Assembly (NCBI RefSeq): GCF_022024275.1
Contig: NZ_CP091804.1
Coordinates: 3,056,501 to 3,120,500, forward strand
Source of the DNA: Sphingopyxis sp. BSN-002
GTDB lineage: Bacteria > Pseudomonadota > Alphaproteobacteria > Sphingomonadales > Sphingomonadaceae
Reading direction: 5' to 3'
DNA length: 64,000 nt
Part shown: one piece after another, positions 44,475 through 53,452 of the stretch
Position numbering within the stretch: the stretch's first letter is position 1
How the letters are laid out: the number at the start of each line of letters is the position of its first letter
The notes under the pieces: model-generated
Databases searched by the model: none
Told to the model about the DNA's origin: nothing
What the model saw: the letters and a program-made list of their open reading frames with translations, nothing else
Position numbers and translations under genes: made by a program

Positions 44475-46952
44475 ATGCGTCGACAGGCGATAGCGATGGC
44501 GAGCGCCCTGCTTTTGGCAGGGGTGGCCGGTGCGGCAATGGCTCAGCCAGCGAATTCGGGCACCGCCGACGTCCACACCGCGCTCTGGCCGTCGGCGAAA
44601 AGCCCGGCCGCGATCACCGATCCTGCGACCGAGGCGCGTATCGATGCGCTGATCGCGAAAATGACGATCGAGCAGAAGGTCGGACAGCTCGTCCAGGGCG
44701 ACATCAGCACAATCACGCCCAAGGATCTGGAAACCTATCCGCTGGGGTCCATCCTTGCCGGCGGCAACAGCGGTCCCAACGGCAATGAGCGCTCGACCGC
44801 CGAAGACTGGGCAAGGCTTGTCGGCGAATTCCGCGCCGTGTCGCTGCGCCCGCAGCCGAACGGTGTCGCGATCCCGATCATCTTCGGGGTCGATGCCGTT
44901 CACGGGCATAACAATATCCCCGGCGCGACGCTGTTTCCGCACAATATCGGCCTTGGCGCCGCGCACGATCCCGAATTGCTCCACCGCATCGGTCAGGTGA
45001 CCGCGGCCGAGATTTCGGGCAGCGGCATCGAATGGACCTTCGCGCCGACGCTGGCGGTGCCGCAGGATCTGCGCTGGGGCCGCAGTTACGAGGGCTATTC
45101 GTCGGACCCGAAGCTGGTCGCGGACTATGCCAAGGCGATGGTGCTGGGCTTGCAGGGGCCGCTCGTCGCCGGCCGTCCGGTCGACGCATCGCATGTCGCA
45201 GCGACCGCGAAGCATTTCCTCGCCGATGGCGGTACCTTCGAGGGCAAGGACCAGGGCGATGCGAAGATCGGCGAAGAGGAACTCGTCGCCAGACATGCAC
45301 AGGGCTATCCCGCCGCGATTGACGCCGGAACCCTGACCGTCATGGCCAGCTTCTCGAGCTGGAACGGGGTCAAGCACCACGGCAACAAGGGGCTGCTCAC
45401 CGACGCGCTCAAGAACAAGATGGGGTTCGAAGGCTTCGTCGTCGGCGACTGGAACGGCCATGGCCAGGTTGCGGGATGCAGCGTCACCGATTGTCCGCAG
45501 TCGATCAACGCCGGGCTCGACATGTTCATGGCGCCCGACAGCTGGAAGGGCCTCTACGAGACGACGGTGAAGCAGGCGAAGGACGGCACCATCCCCGCCG
45601 CGCGGCTCGACGATGCGGTGCGCCGCATCCTGCGCGTCAAATACAAGCTCGGCCTGTTCGATGTCGAGCATGTCGACCGGGGCAATTTCGCCGCCGTCGG
45701 CGCGCCCGAACATCTGGCGATTGCGCGCGAGGCGGTCGCGAAATCGCTCGTCCTCCTCAAGAACAACGGCAGCGTGTTGCCGATCAAGGCCGGCGCGCGG
45801 GTGCTGGTCACAGGCCCCGGTGCGAACGACATGGCGCTCCAGTCGGGGGGCTGGACGATCAGCTGGCAGGGCACCGACGTCACCCACGCCGATTTCCCGA
45901 ACGGGCAGACGATCTGGGAGGCGATGGACAAGGCGGTCCGCGATGCCGGCGGCATCGCGACGCTTTCGGATGATGGCGTCTACAAGGAAAAGCCCGACGT
46001 CGCGGTCGTCGTCTTCGGCGAGCATCCCTATGCCGAATTCCAGGGCGACGTTCCGACGCTCGACTATCAGCCCGCCGAGGCGACCGACCTTGCGACGCTG
46101 AAAAAGCTGAAGGCGGCGGGGATTCCCGTTGTCGCCCTGTTCCTCTCGGGTCGCCCGCTGTTTACAAACCCCGAAATCAACGCTGCCGACGCGTTCGTCG
46201 CGGCGTGGCTGCCGGGCTCGCAGGGCGACGGCGTCGCCGATGTGCTCGTTGCGGGCAAGGACGGCAAGACGCCGCGTGGTTTCACAGGCAAGCTGCCCTT
46301 CGCCTGGCCCGCCGACGCGCGCTCGCCCGTCGAAAAGCCGCAGTTCGATGTCGGGTACGGCCTGACCTATGCCGACCGGAAGACCGTGCCGCAGCTGTCG
46401 GAAAAACCCGGGGTCGACATTGCGGGAATGCTCAATGTCGAGAATTTCTTTTCGGGCGGCCGCGCGCGGACGCCGTGGACGCTGTCGATCGCCGACGCCG
46501 GAGGATCGCGGCAGGTGGAGTCGGGGCCGCTCGACAGCAGCTACGGGCTGCTCAAGGCGAAATCGGTCGACGTCGCGGCGCAGGAAGATGGCAAGAGTTT
46601 CGTCTGGACGGGTGCAGCCTCGTTCCGCCTGTCGGGTCCGAGCGCCGACATGACGCGCCAGCTCAACAACAGTTTCGCGCTGCGTATCGACTGGCGCATC
46701 GACGCCGCCGGCCCCGCGCGCCTGTCGCTGGGTGACAGGGCGTTCGACATTTCAGCGCTCGTCGCGGGAGCCCCGGCGGGCAAGGTCTCGACGATCAGGA
46801 TCCCGCTGCGCTGTTTCGCCGATACCGGCGCCGACCTGAAGAAAGTCAGTGACGCCGTGACGCTGAGCGGCGACAAGGGCCTCGCGCTGACGCTCATGTC
46901 GGCGCGGGTCGAGGCGGTCGGCGAAAATCTGGCCTGTCCGCCAGCGGCGTAA
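44475..46952 (+). CDS. Exported GH3 exo-beta-glucosidase (ExoP/BglX-like)
   Basis: An 825-residue glycoside hydrolase family 3 enzyme with a signal peptide (cut after AAMAQ, residue about 24). N-terminal (beta/alpha)8 domain with FGVDAVHGHNNI and KHFLADGGTFEGKDQGD; nucleophile Asp325 in FVVGDWNGHG; second alpha/beta sandwich with VVVFGEHPYAEFQGD; and a C-terminal carbohydrate-binding-like domain (about 670-825) as in ExoP-type 1,3/1,4-beta-glucanases. Releases glucose from beta-glucans or cello-oligosaccharides in the periplasm. It carries its own LacI-type operator and probably drives the downstream MFS gene. Confidence 0.93.
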   Translation: MRRQAIAMASALLLAGVAGAAMAQPANSGTADVHTALWPSAKSPAAITDPATEARIDALIAKMTIEQKVGQLVQGDISTITPKDLETYPLGSILAGGNSGPNGNERSTAEDWARLVGEFRAVSLRPQPNGVAIPIIFGVDAVHGHNNIPGATLFPHNIGLGAAHDPELLHRIGQVTAAEISGSGIEWTFAPTLAVPQDLRWGRSYEGYSSDPKLVADYAKAMVLGLQGPLVAGRPVDASHVAATAKHFLADGGTFEGKDQGDAKIGEEELVARHAQGYPAAIDAGTLTVMASFSSWNGVKHHGNKGLLTDALKNKMGFEGFVVGDWNGHGQVAGCSVTDCPQSINAGLDMFMAPDSWKGLYETTVKQAKDGTIPAARLDDAVRRILRVKYKLGLFDVEHVDRGNFAAVGAPEHLAIAREAVAKSLVLLKNNGSVLPIKAGARVLVTGPGANDMALQSGGWTISWQGTDVTHADFPNGQTIWEAMDKAVRDAGGIATLSDDGVYKEKPDVAVVVFGEHPYAEFQGDVPTLDYQPAEATDLATLKKLKAAGIPVVALFLSGRPLFTNPEINAADAFVAAWLPGSQGDGVADVLVAGKDGKTPRGFTGKLPFAWPADARSPVEKPQFDVGYGLTYADRKTVPQLSEKPGVDIAGMLNVENFFSGGRARTPWTLSIADAGGSRQVESGPLDSSYGLLKAKSVDVAAQEDGKSFVWTGAASFRLSGPSADMTRQLNNSFALRIDWRIDAAGPARLSLGDRAFDISALVAGAPAGKVSTIRIPLRCFADTGADLKKVSDAVTLSGDKGLALTLMSARVEAVGENLACPPAA

Positions 46953-47004
46953 CGATCGAACCGCGCAAAGAGACTGGCGTGATACAATTCCGGGGAGAGA
47001 CAAT

Positions 47005-48300
47005 GTGGCCGTATCGCCAGATCTGACGAGTGCCGATAATATCGTGGCCGGACGTGCCGGGGAGCATGTCGATGCCCCCGAACTGCGCCTGTTCGTAATG
47101 GGTCTCTTTTTCATCTTCGGGGGCATCACATCGCTGAACGACGTGATCATTCCGAAGCTCAAGGAATTGTTTACGCTGAACTATACCCAGGCGATGCTGG
47201 TGCAGTTCTGCTTCTTCACCGCCTATCTGCTGATCGGCATCCCGGGCGCGAAGCTCGTAAAGCGGATCGGCTATATGCGCGGCGCGGTGGCGGGACTGCT
47301 GACGATGATGGTCGGCTGCCTGCTTTTCATTCCCGCCTCGCAGACGGCGACATATGGTCTTTTCCTCTTCGCGCTCTTTGTACTCGCCAGCGGTGTGGTC
47401 ATCGTGCAGGTCGTTGCGAACCCGCTTATCTCGCTCCTCGGCAAGCCGGAAACTGCGCATAGCCGACTGACCTTTGCGCAGGCGTTCAATTCGCTGGGCA
47501 CGACGATCTTTCCGCTTGTCGGCGCCGGGTTGATCCTCGGCTCGCTCAAGGATGTGAAGGCGGCCGACCTGTCGGGTGCTGCGCTGGACGCCTATCGCGT
47601 TGCCGAGAGTCAGGCGATCGTCCACGGCTATCTCGGTATCGCGGCGGCGCTCGCTATCGTCGCCGCCGCGGTGTGGATGTTCCGCAACCGGCTGAAGGGC
47701 GAAAATCACGAGGCAAGCGGCGGGCTCGCGGGCTTCGACCTGCTCAAGCGACCGCGCTTCAGCTTCGGCGCGCTCTGCATTTTTCTCTATGTCGGGGCAG
47801 AAGTGTCGATCGGTTCGCTGATGATCAATTATCTCGCACTCGAACGCGTGCTCGGCCAGCCCGAAGCGGTCGTCGGATGGATGGTCGCGCTTTACTGGGG
47901 CGGGGCGATGGTCGGGCGCTTTATCGGCTCGGGCATCATGTATCTGGGCGTCAGCCCGGGCAAGCTGCTTGCCGGCGTTGCGGGGGGGGCGATTACGCTG
48001 ATCCTGATTTCGGCCAACAGCAGCGGTGGCGTCGCCGCCTGGTCGCTGCTTGCAATCGGATTGATGAATGCGATCATGTTCCCGACGATCTTCAGCTTGG
48101 CGTCGGAGAAGCTTGGCAGCCGGGCAGCTGACGGATCGGGAATCATCAATATTGCGATCTTCGGCGGCGCAGTCGTGCCCCTCGCGACAGGCGCCATTGC
48201 GGATGTGACGGGCAGCCTCGCGGTCGCGCTGGCGCTGCCCGCGATCTGCTATGCGGTGATCGCCTGCTTCGGATATTACGCGCGACGCCCGGCGACCTGA
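47005..48300 (+). CDS. FucP/GluP-type MFS sugar transporter
   Basis: A 431-residue MFS protein of the fucose/glucose-galactose permease group: FFIFGGITSLNDVIIPKLKE, QVVANPLISLLG and FAQAFNSLGTTIFP are typical. Likely takes up glucose released by the GH3 enzyme. GTG start at 47005, with GGGGAG about eight bases upstream; the nearby ATG at 47003 is out of frame. It follows GH3 by 52 bp and ends at a terminator, so it closes the locus. Confidence 0.88.
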   Translation: MAVSPDLTSADNIVAGRAGEHVDAPELRLFVMGLFFIFGGITSLNDVIIPKLKELFTLNYTQAMLVQFCFFTAYLLIGIPGAKLVKRIGYMRGAVAGLLTMMVGCLLFIPASQTATYGLFLFALFVLASGVVIVQVVANPLISLLGKPETAHSRLTFAQAFNSLGTTIFPLVGAGLILGSLKDVKAADLSGAALDAYRVAESQAIVHGYLGIAAALAIVAAAVWMFRNRLKGENHEASGGLAGFDLLKRPRFSFGALCIFLYVGAEVSIGSLMINYLALERVLGQPEAVVGWMVALYWGGAMVGRFIGSGIMYLGVSPGKLLAGVAGGAITLILISANSSGGVAAWSLLAIGLMNAIMFPTIFSLASEKLGSRAADGSGIINIAIFGGAVVPLATGAIADVTGSLAVALALPAICYAVIACFGYYARRPAT

Positions 48301-48315
48301 TCGAGCCAAAGGGGG

Positions 48316-48346
48316 ACCCGCCCGTCATCGAGGCGGGCGGGTTTCG
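48316..48346 (+). terminator. Terminator after the sugar transporter
   Basis: A 9-bp GC stem ACCCGCCCG / CGGGCGGGT (48316-48324, 48334-48342) with a 9-base loop and TTT after it. It lies 16 bp past the MFS stop. Confidence 0.7.
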
Positions 48347-48400
48347 GGGCTGTTTCCGCGCAGTCGGCCTGCAACGGCCCGCAGACGATGACGACCGTCT

Positions 48401-48446
48401 GCCACTATATGTTTTCGCGCGTTCCCGGACGAAGACATATAGTGGC
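48401..48446. repeat. 17-bp inverted repeat upstream of the SARP-like regulator
   Basis: GCCACTATATGT (48401-48412) and ACATATAGTGGC (48435-48446) pair perfectly, and pairing extends inward to 17 bp with one mismatch, leaving a 12-bp loop. It is AT-rich in a GC-rich setting and sits about 100 bp before the regulator gene, so it may be an operator or a leader hairpin. The rest of the 48347-48543 gap shows no gene. Confidence 0.65.
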
Positions 48447-48543
48447 GAGCAGGCGGCCGCCCCCTTTGTCATCCTCGCCAATACTGATCAAATAACGGGA
48501 TCGGCCGGTTGCGTTACGGCGCGACCTCTCTATTCCTCGCGAC

Positions 48544-50298
48544 ATGGGGGACGCGCTGCATAGGGGCGGAAAATTCCGGATCGACCTTGTCGGTCCGTTC
48601 GGCTTCTTCGCGCCCGACGGCGAGCGTATCGACATCCGGAGCCGGAAGGCCGTGGCGCTGCTGGCGCTGCTGGCATTCGCGCCCAACGGATTGCGCACCC
48701 GCGGCTGGCTGCAGGCGATGCTCTGGGGAACCCGTGGACAGGCGCAGGCGCAATCGAGTCTGCGCCGCGAACTGTCGACGCTTTGCACCATCCTCGAGGG
48801 ATATGGTGCGGACGATCTGCTCGTTCGCGAAAGCCAGCGTATCCAGCTGCGGCTCGACCGGATCGTGGTCGACATCGATCAACTCGTCGTCGCCCCGAAA
48901 CCCGACGCAATGAAGGACAAGGGCGATCTGCTCGAAGGCATCGACCTTCCCGATTGCGACGAATTCGAGGAATGGCTGCTCCGCCAGCGCGGCCGGATCG
49001 CCGAGCTTCAGCGGATATCGATCCCGGAGCCCGATGCCGCGCTTGCGCCGGTCGAGGAAGTCCTCGGCGGACCGCTGCCGCCGACGGCTTCGCTGATCGC
49101 GGGCAAACCACCCGCATTGCCGCCAAAGCCGTCGGTCGCTGTCCTGCCGTTCCAGACCGTTGCGGCGCCCGAGGTCCCCGGCTGGCTGGGCGAAAGCATC
49201 GCCGAGGATATCGGATTGACGCTCGCCCAATTGCCCCAGCTGTTCGTGGTTGCCAGTTCGGCAGCGGCCGCGCTCACCGAGCGCCGGATGACCCCCTCCG
49301 AAATCGCCCGCACCCTGGGGGTGCGCTATCTTTTGGGCGGGTCGGTCCGGCCGTCGGCGAGCGGCATCCGGACGGCGGTGCAGCTTCTCGACGGGTCGAG
49401 CGGCCAGCAACTCTGGGTGCAGAGCTTCGAGACGGTCCGCGAGGCGATCGCTTCGCTCGCCGAAAGCGTCACCGTCGCGGTTGCGCCGCAGATATGGACC
49501 CGGATCGACGTTGCCGAACGGCATCGCGGCCTTGCATCGCCGGTTGCGCGGATGGACAGCTATGATCTCTATTGGCGCGCGAACGCTTTGTACCGCAACT
49601 GGCAGCGCGAAAGCGGGCTGGAGGCGATCCAGCTCACCGACGAACTGGTGGCGATCAATCCCACCTGTCCCTTGTCCGCTTCGCTTGCCGCCTTTTGCAA
49701 CGGCATCGCCTATGCCTTCAGCTGGACGATCGACCGCGAAGCGACCCGTCGCGCCGCCATCCACCATTTCCAGAACACGCTGCGGCTCGGCGGCGATAAT
49801 GTCGAAGCTCTGGGCTATGCGGCGGGGACGCTCGTCAGCATAGGCGGTGACATGGCGCAGGCCGACCGGCTCGTCACGCACGCCCTGTCGCTTCTTCCGC
49901 CCTATCAGCCGACGCTTTTCTGGGGCGGGTGGGTCGATATCGCCAATGGCAATCCAGTGCGGGCGCGCGAACGCTTCGAGCTGTCGCTGCGCATCAACCC
50001 TGCTGCCGGGGTTCGCAACTATGCGCTGACCGGCATTGGCGTCAGCCTGCTCCTGGCGGGCGATGCCGCCACGGCCTTTCCGTTGCTTCGTCATGCCGCA
50101 GCCGAGCTCCAGACCTATCCGACCACCCAGGCGGCGCTTGCGATCGCCGCCGCACAGGTCGGCGACCGCGATGCTGCCCGGGCCGCGTCGTACCAGCTCG
50201 CCAGCCTCGGCGGAGCGGAGGTCGTGCTGCGGACCTTTCAGGATCCCGGACAGCGCGCGCTGCTTGCGGCTGCACTCGACGCGGCGGCGATGCTCTAG
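48544..50298 (+). CDS. SARP-like transcriptional regulator with TolB-like and TPR domains
   Basis: A 584-residue protein. Residues about 10-115 form an OmpR/SARP-type winged helix (LVGPFGFFAPDG, SRKAVALLALLAF, LWGTRGQAQAQSSLRRELS). About 197-300 is a TolB-N/CadC-like domain (PSVAVLPFQ, GWLGESIAEDI, GVRYLLGGSVR), and about 340-584 contains TPR-like helical repeats. No membrane segment is seen. Such proteins are probable regulators, but their ligands are mostly unknown. It converges on the next gene through a shared CTAG. The neighbouring secreted proteins are candidate targets. Confidence 0.8.
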   Translation: MGDALHRGGKFRIDLVGPFGFFAPDGERIDIRSRKAVALLALLAFAPNGLRTRGWLQAMLWGTRGQAQAQSSLRRELSTLCTILEGYGADDLLVRESQRIQLRLDRIVVDIDQLVVAPKPDAMKDKGDLLEGIDLPDCDEFEEWLLRQRGRIAELQRISIPEPDAALAPVEEVLGGPLPPTASLIAGKPPALPPKPSVAVLPFQTVAAPEVPGWLGESIAEDIGLTLAQLPQLFVVASSAAAALTERRMTPSEIARTLGVRYLLGGSVRPSASGIRTAVQLLDGSSGQQLWVQSFETVREAIASLAESVTVAVAPQIWTRIDVAERHRGLASPVARMDSYDLYWRANALYRNWQRESGLEAIQLTDELVAINPTCPLSASLAAFCNGIAYAFSWTIDREATRRAAIHHFQNTLRLGGDNVEALGYAAGTLVSIGGDMAQADRLVTHALSLLPPYQPTLFWGGWVDIANGNPVRARERFELSLRINPAAGVRNYALTGIGVSLLLAGDAATAFPLLRHAAAELQTYPTTQAALAIAAAQVGDRDAARAASYQLASLGGAEVVLRTFQDPGQRALLAAALDAAAML

Positions 50299-50840
50299 GC
50301 CCGAAGCTGTCCAGCCAGCACAGCAAGATCACCCTCGCGATGTGCCGATACGTCGAGCGGTCCTACCGCCTTTTCGAACAGCTGGACAAAGTCGCCGAGG
50401 GTCCGGCCGGTCAGCCGCGACGTCGACACATGTGCGACCAGAAGCACGCAGCCGCCGTCGTTGAGCGCGCCGACCATCTCGCCGAGCAGGGTGCCGAGTG
50501 CCTCGTCGTCGGTCCGGTCGGCAAGCCCGGGCAGCATGACGAGATCGAAACGCTCACCGTTCGACCGGCAGCGCGCGAGAAAGGGCGAGGGCGGGCTCGT
50601 CTCGATCACGATTGCCTCGCCGAAGCGGCGACGCAGTGCTGCAGTTGTCGACGCGTCGGGATCGACGAGGGTCATAAGGCTGAGGTCCCGCCCGAGCAGT
50701 TCCTGTTCGTCGGGAAACCCGACGCAACCGACGACGCACGTCCGCCGTTGCTCGCCCAGCGCGCGGCGGAGGAGGCGGGCGATCAGGCGATGCCGTTCGC
50801 GGCGGGCGGGGTCATGCCCCGGCGTCCTGTCGTCGATCAT
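50295..50840 (-). CDS. Small SAM-fold protein of unknown function
   Basis: 181 residues. The pattern of strands (TCVVGCVGFPDE, LSLMTLVDPDAS, FDLVMLPGLADRTDDEAL, GGCVLLVAHV) resembles a class I methyltransferase core, but the glycine-rich motif I is missing. I do not recognise a named family. Catalysis is doubtful. It lies 35 bp downstream of the lipoprotein gene on the same strand and may be the third gene of the protease operon. Confidence 0.55.
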   Translation of the reverse strand: MIDDRTPGHDPARRERHRLIARLLRRALGEQRRTCVVGCVGFPDEQELLGRDLSLMTLVDPDASTTAALRRRFGEAIVIETSPPSPFLARCRSNGERFDLVMLPGLADRTDDEALGTLLGEMVGALNDGGCVLLVAHVSTSRLTGRTLGDFVQLFEKAVGPLDVSAHREGDLAVLAGQLRA

Positions 50841-50875
50841 AGGATGGCTCGTCCGTCCCGCCCGTCAGGTCGCAA

Positions 50876-52387
50876 TCAGGAAGTCGGCATGCAGGCGTCG
50901 AAAGACTCGCCCGCGGCTGTTTTCGTCCGGACACAGGCAAGGAAGGCCTCGGCCGCGCTTTGGTCGCGTGCCAGCGCCATCATCTTGGCGAGCTCGCTCG
51001 CCGACATCGACACGACTTCGTCGTTCCGGCCGGTGCGGAGGCTGATGATCTTGCTGAAGCCCGAGAAGAAGCCATCGACAAGCCGCATCGGTGTGCGCGC
51101 GATCTCGAGCAGCTCGCTCGGACGATTGGCGTCGTAGGACACGAGCACGCCGTCCTTGAAGCCCAGCTTGTATTGGGTCCTGGTGAAAACCCCTGCTTCC
51201 TGTTTGACGAAGCCGATCGGACCGGCCTGCGGTAGCGGCAGATAGCGCACCTCGCGCAGGCGATAGTCGCCCGGCCCGCACTCCACGAACGTGCATTGCT
51301 CGATCCGGATCGGGACTTCGACCGGCATCCGCGTCGCGATGCCCGGTGCGGCCCGCGCGGTCGCATTCAGCCCGGTGTAGCGCGTCTGCACGGCCGCGGC
51401 GGGCCGCAGCCGGATCTTCATGCACTGGAGGTCGCGTTCGAGCTGATCGACATCGGCGGGATCGGCGAAGTCGACGATGCTGATCACCTCGCTGGGCGCC
51501 CCGAGGCAGGGATCGGGAGGGATGGAACCGTCGAGGGCGGTCTTTCCGACCCCGGCACCCGAAATCGCGCCCGCGATCGTTGCAAGCTCGACCAATATAT
51601 CGCCGGTACGGTCGGTCGCGACGACGTCGGTGCTGGTCAGCAGCCCGCCCGGCGTGACGATCAGCTTGTGCTCGTCGTCGCGCTGGATGCTGTGCAGCGC
51701 CCGAAGCCGGAAGCCGAAGGCGGGATCGGCGCTGAGCGGCGGCAGTTCGACGGTAACGGTCACGATGTCGGTTTCGGGATCACCGTCGAGACCCTTGATG
51801 CGCAAGGCCGCGAGCGCGTCGGTCTTGCCCTTGAGCGCCGTCTGCGCATTGGCCGCCGCGGTCTTCGCTTCGGCCACCAATGGCGTCAGCTCCTTCAGCC
51901 GTGCGTCATAGATGGCGACTGCCCCGGCATCGCCGGCCTGTGCAAGCCGTTGCGCCTCGATCGCCGCCTGCTCCTTCTCCAGCGAGGCCTGGCGGGCTTT
52001 CGCGGTGTCGAGGGCAGTCTGCGCTTTCGTCACGTCCGTAACCGCTTCGCTGAGCTTCTTCGTCGTTCGTTTGGCGACGATCTTTGCGAGCTGGCGCGGG
52101 AGGAAGTAGATCATCCCGTCGTCGTCCGGGTTCAGTTCGAAAGTGGCCCGGTTCAGGGGCGCGGCGGGTGGCGGGGATGTCGGCGCGGCGCTGATGCCAT
52201 TGTCGCAGACCGGCTGCGGCCCCTCGGGGCAATCGCCTCCATCCAGAATCGGCGTCACACCCGAACCGCTTGACGTCGCGCCCGCCGCAGCCGGTTGCAG
52301 CGTGGAAGCGATCGGCCGCGATTCGACCGTCTGGCATGCCGCCAGGGCCAGGCTGGAGCCCGCCAGCAGGAGTATCCGTCCGTTCAT
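50876..52387 (-). CDS. Coiled-coil lipoprotein of unknown function
   Basis: A 503-residue predicted lipoprotein (lipobox LAAC, Cys about 17). The linker to about residue 75 is Ser/Pro/Gly-rich. It has a long Ala/Lys/Gln coiled coil (KKLSEAVTDVTKAQTALDTA to about 175) and a mixed C-terminal half with several Cys. No known family was recognised. It starts one base after the trypsin-like protease stop, so the two are coupled; it could anchor, inhibit or be cleaved by that protease. Probably in the outer membrane, facing the periplasm. Confidence 0.65.
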   Translation of the reverse strand: MNGRILLLAGSSLALAACQTVESRPIASTLQPAAAGATSSGSGVTPILDGGDCPEGPQPVCDNGISAAPTSPPPAAPLNRATFELNPDDDGMIYFLPRQLAKIVAKRTTKKLSEAVTDVTKAQTALDTAKARQASLEKEQAAIEAQRLAQAGDAGAVAIYDARLKELTPLVAEAKTAAANAQTALKGKTDALAALRIKGLDGDPETDIVTVTVELPPLSADPAFGFRLRALHSIQRDDEHKLIVTPGGLLTSTDVVATDRTGDILVELATIAGAISGAGVGKTALDGSIPPDPCLGAPSEVISIVDFADPADVDQLERDLQCMKIRLRPAAAVQTRYTGLNATARAAPGIATRMPVEVPIRIEQCTFVECGPGDYRLREVRYLPLPQAGPIGFVKQEAGVFTRTQYKLGFKDGVLVSYDANRPSELLEIARTPMRLVDGFFSGFSKIISLRTGRNDEVVSMSASELAKMMALARDQSAAEAFLACVRTKTAAGESFDACMPTS

Positions 52388-52388
52388 T

Positions 52389-53276
52389 TCAGATCTCCCC
52401 CTTCTTCGGCAGATCGAACAGCGGCCCCGGGTCGGCGGATGTGAAGCGGGCCGCGTTGCCGCTGGCTTCGGCGATCCATTCGAGCATCTGCGAGAGGCGG
52501 GTATAGACGCCATAATGATCGGGCGCGGCGCAGCCGCCGCCCCAGCTGACCAGCCCCACCAGCTGGACCCGGCCCAGCGACCCGACGACGACGGGCCCCC
52601 CGCTGTCCCCGCCGCAGCTGTCCTTGCCGCCTTCTTTCAGGCCGGCGCAAAACATGTTGTTCGTCAGGCGATAGTCGTTGCCGACCGCGCACGGGCCGGG
52701 ATCGACGACGGGAACCGCGACGCCGCGCAAATGATCCGACAATTGCTGATGTTCGGTCAGGCCCCAGCCGCTGACCCAGACGCTGCCCGTTGCCGAACTG
52801 ACGGGCTTGCGGCGAATGGGCACGATCTGTCCCTGCGTGACCGGTCGCGCCAGACGAATGATTGCGGCATCGGAATTGAGCCGGTTGTCCGTCGATTTCC
52901 ATCCGGGATGCACGGTTATCGCCGCCGCGGCAATGAGTTCGCCATCGCCGGGAGCGCGGTAGTTTACGGCGCCGACCAGCAGGCTGATCGACCCGACATC
53001 GATCGGCTCGTACGGCAATTGCAGCCGGCCACCGCCCCCGTTCCGGTCGACGCAGTGCGCCGCGGTCAGCACATGGACCGGCGAGATGAGGACGCCGCCG
53101 CACCCCAGTTGTGCGCGGCTGCGGTCCTGGTCGGGCTTGCCCTCGATCATCGCAACCTGCCAGTTGAATACATCGGCGGGAACCTTCTCGCCCCCGACGA
53201 TCTGGATATCGGCGGCAAGGCCCGGCGCCGGTATTGCGGCGAGCCCGGCAAGCAGCGGTGCCAGATATTTTCGCAT
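52389..53276 (-). CDS. Exported trypsin-like serine protease (family S1)
   Basis: A 295-residue S1A-type protease. Signal peptide to about residue 22, then an IVGG activation N-terminus (27-30). Triad: His74 (LTAAHC), Asp136 (NSDAAIIRL) and Ser225 (GGDSGGP). Asp219, six residues before the serine, predicts trypsin-like Arg/Lys specificity. Cysteines pair as in trypsins, e.g. around His74 and Ser225. The propeptide is almost absent. Animal-type S1A proteases are uncommon in alphaproteobacteria. First gene of an operon with the coiled-coil lipoprotein. Divergent from the FAD-oxidase gene. Confidence 0.9.
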   Translation of the reverse strand: MRKYLAPLLAGLAAIPAPGLAADIQIVGGEKVPADVFNWQVAMIEGKPDQDRSRAQLGCGGVLISPVHVLTAAHCVDRNGGGGRLQLPYEPIDVGSISLLVGAVNYRAPGDGELIAAAAITVHPGWKSTDNRLNSDAAIIRLARPVTQGQIVPIRRKPVSSATGSVWVSGWGLTEHQQLSDHLRGVAVPVVDPGPCAVGNDYRLTNNMFCAGLKEGGKDSCGGDSGGPVVVGSLGRVQLVGLVSWGGGCAAPDHYGVYTRLSQMLEWIAEASGNAARFTSADPGPLFDLPKKGEI

Positions 53277-53452
53277 GATTTTCTCTCCCCCAGGATCGGC
53301 TACGGGAGGAGTGTAGGGCGCCCGGCGCGCGCGTTCCGTTCGCTGACCGTTCGCGAAACGTGAAAAATGAGGGCAGGCGCCGTTCGCCATCAGAAAGGCG
53401 TTGCACGGGTCGCCCCGCCATGGCCTCTTTCGCCGCGGGACGGGAGGGAAAT

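Noticed and set aside
53340..53360. TTCGCGAA palindrome between the protease and oxidase operons
   Set aside because: Only 8 bp and common by chance in GC-rich DNA; no second copy in the gap.
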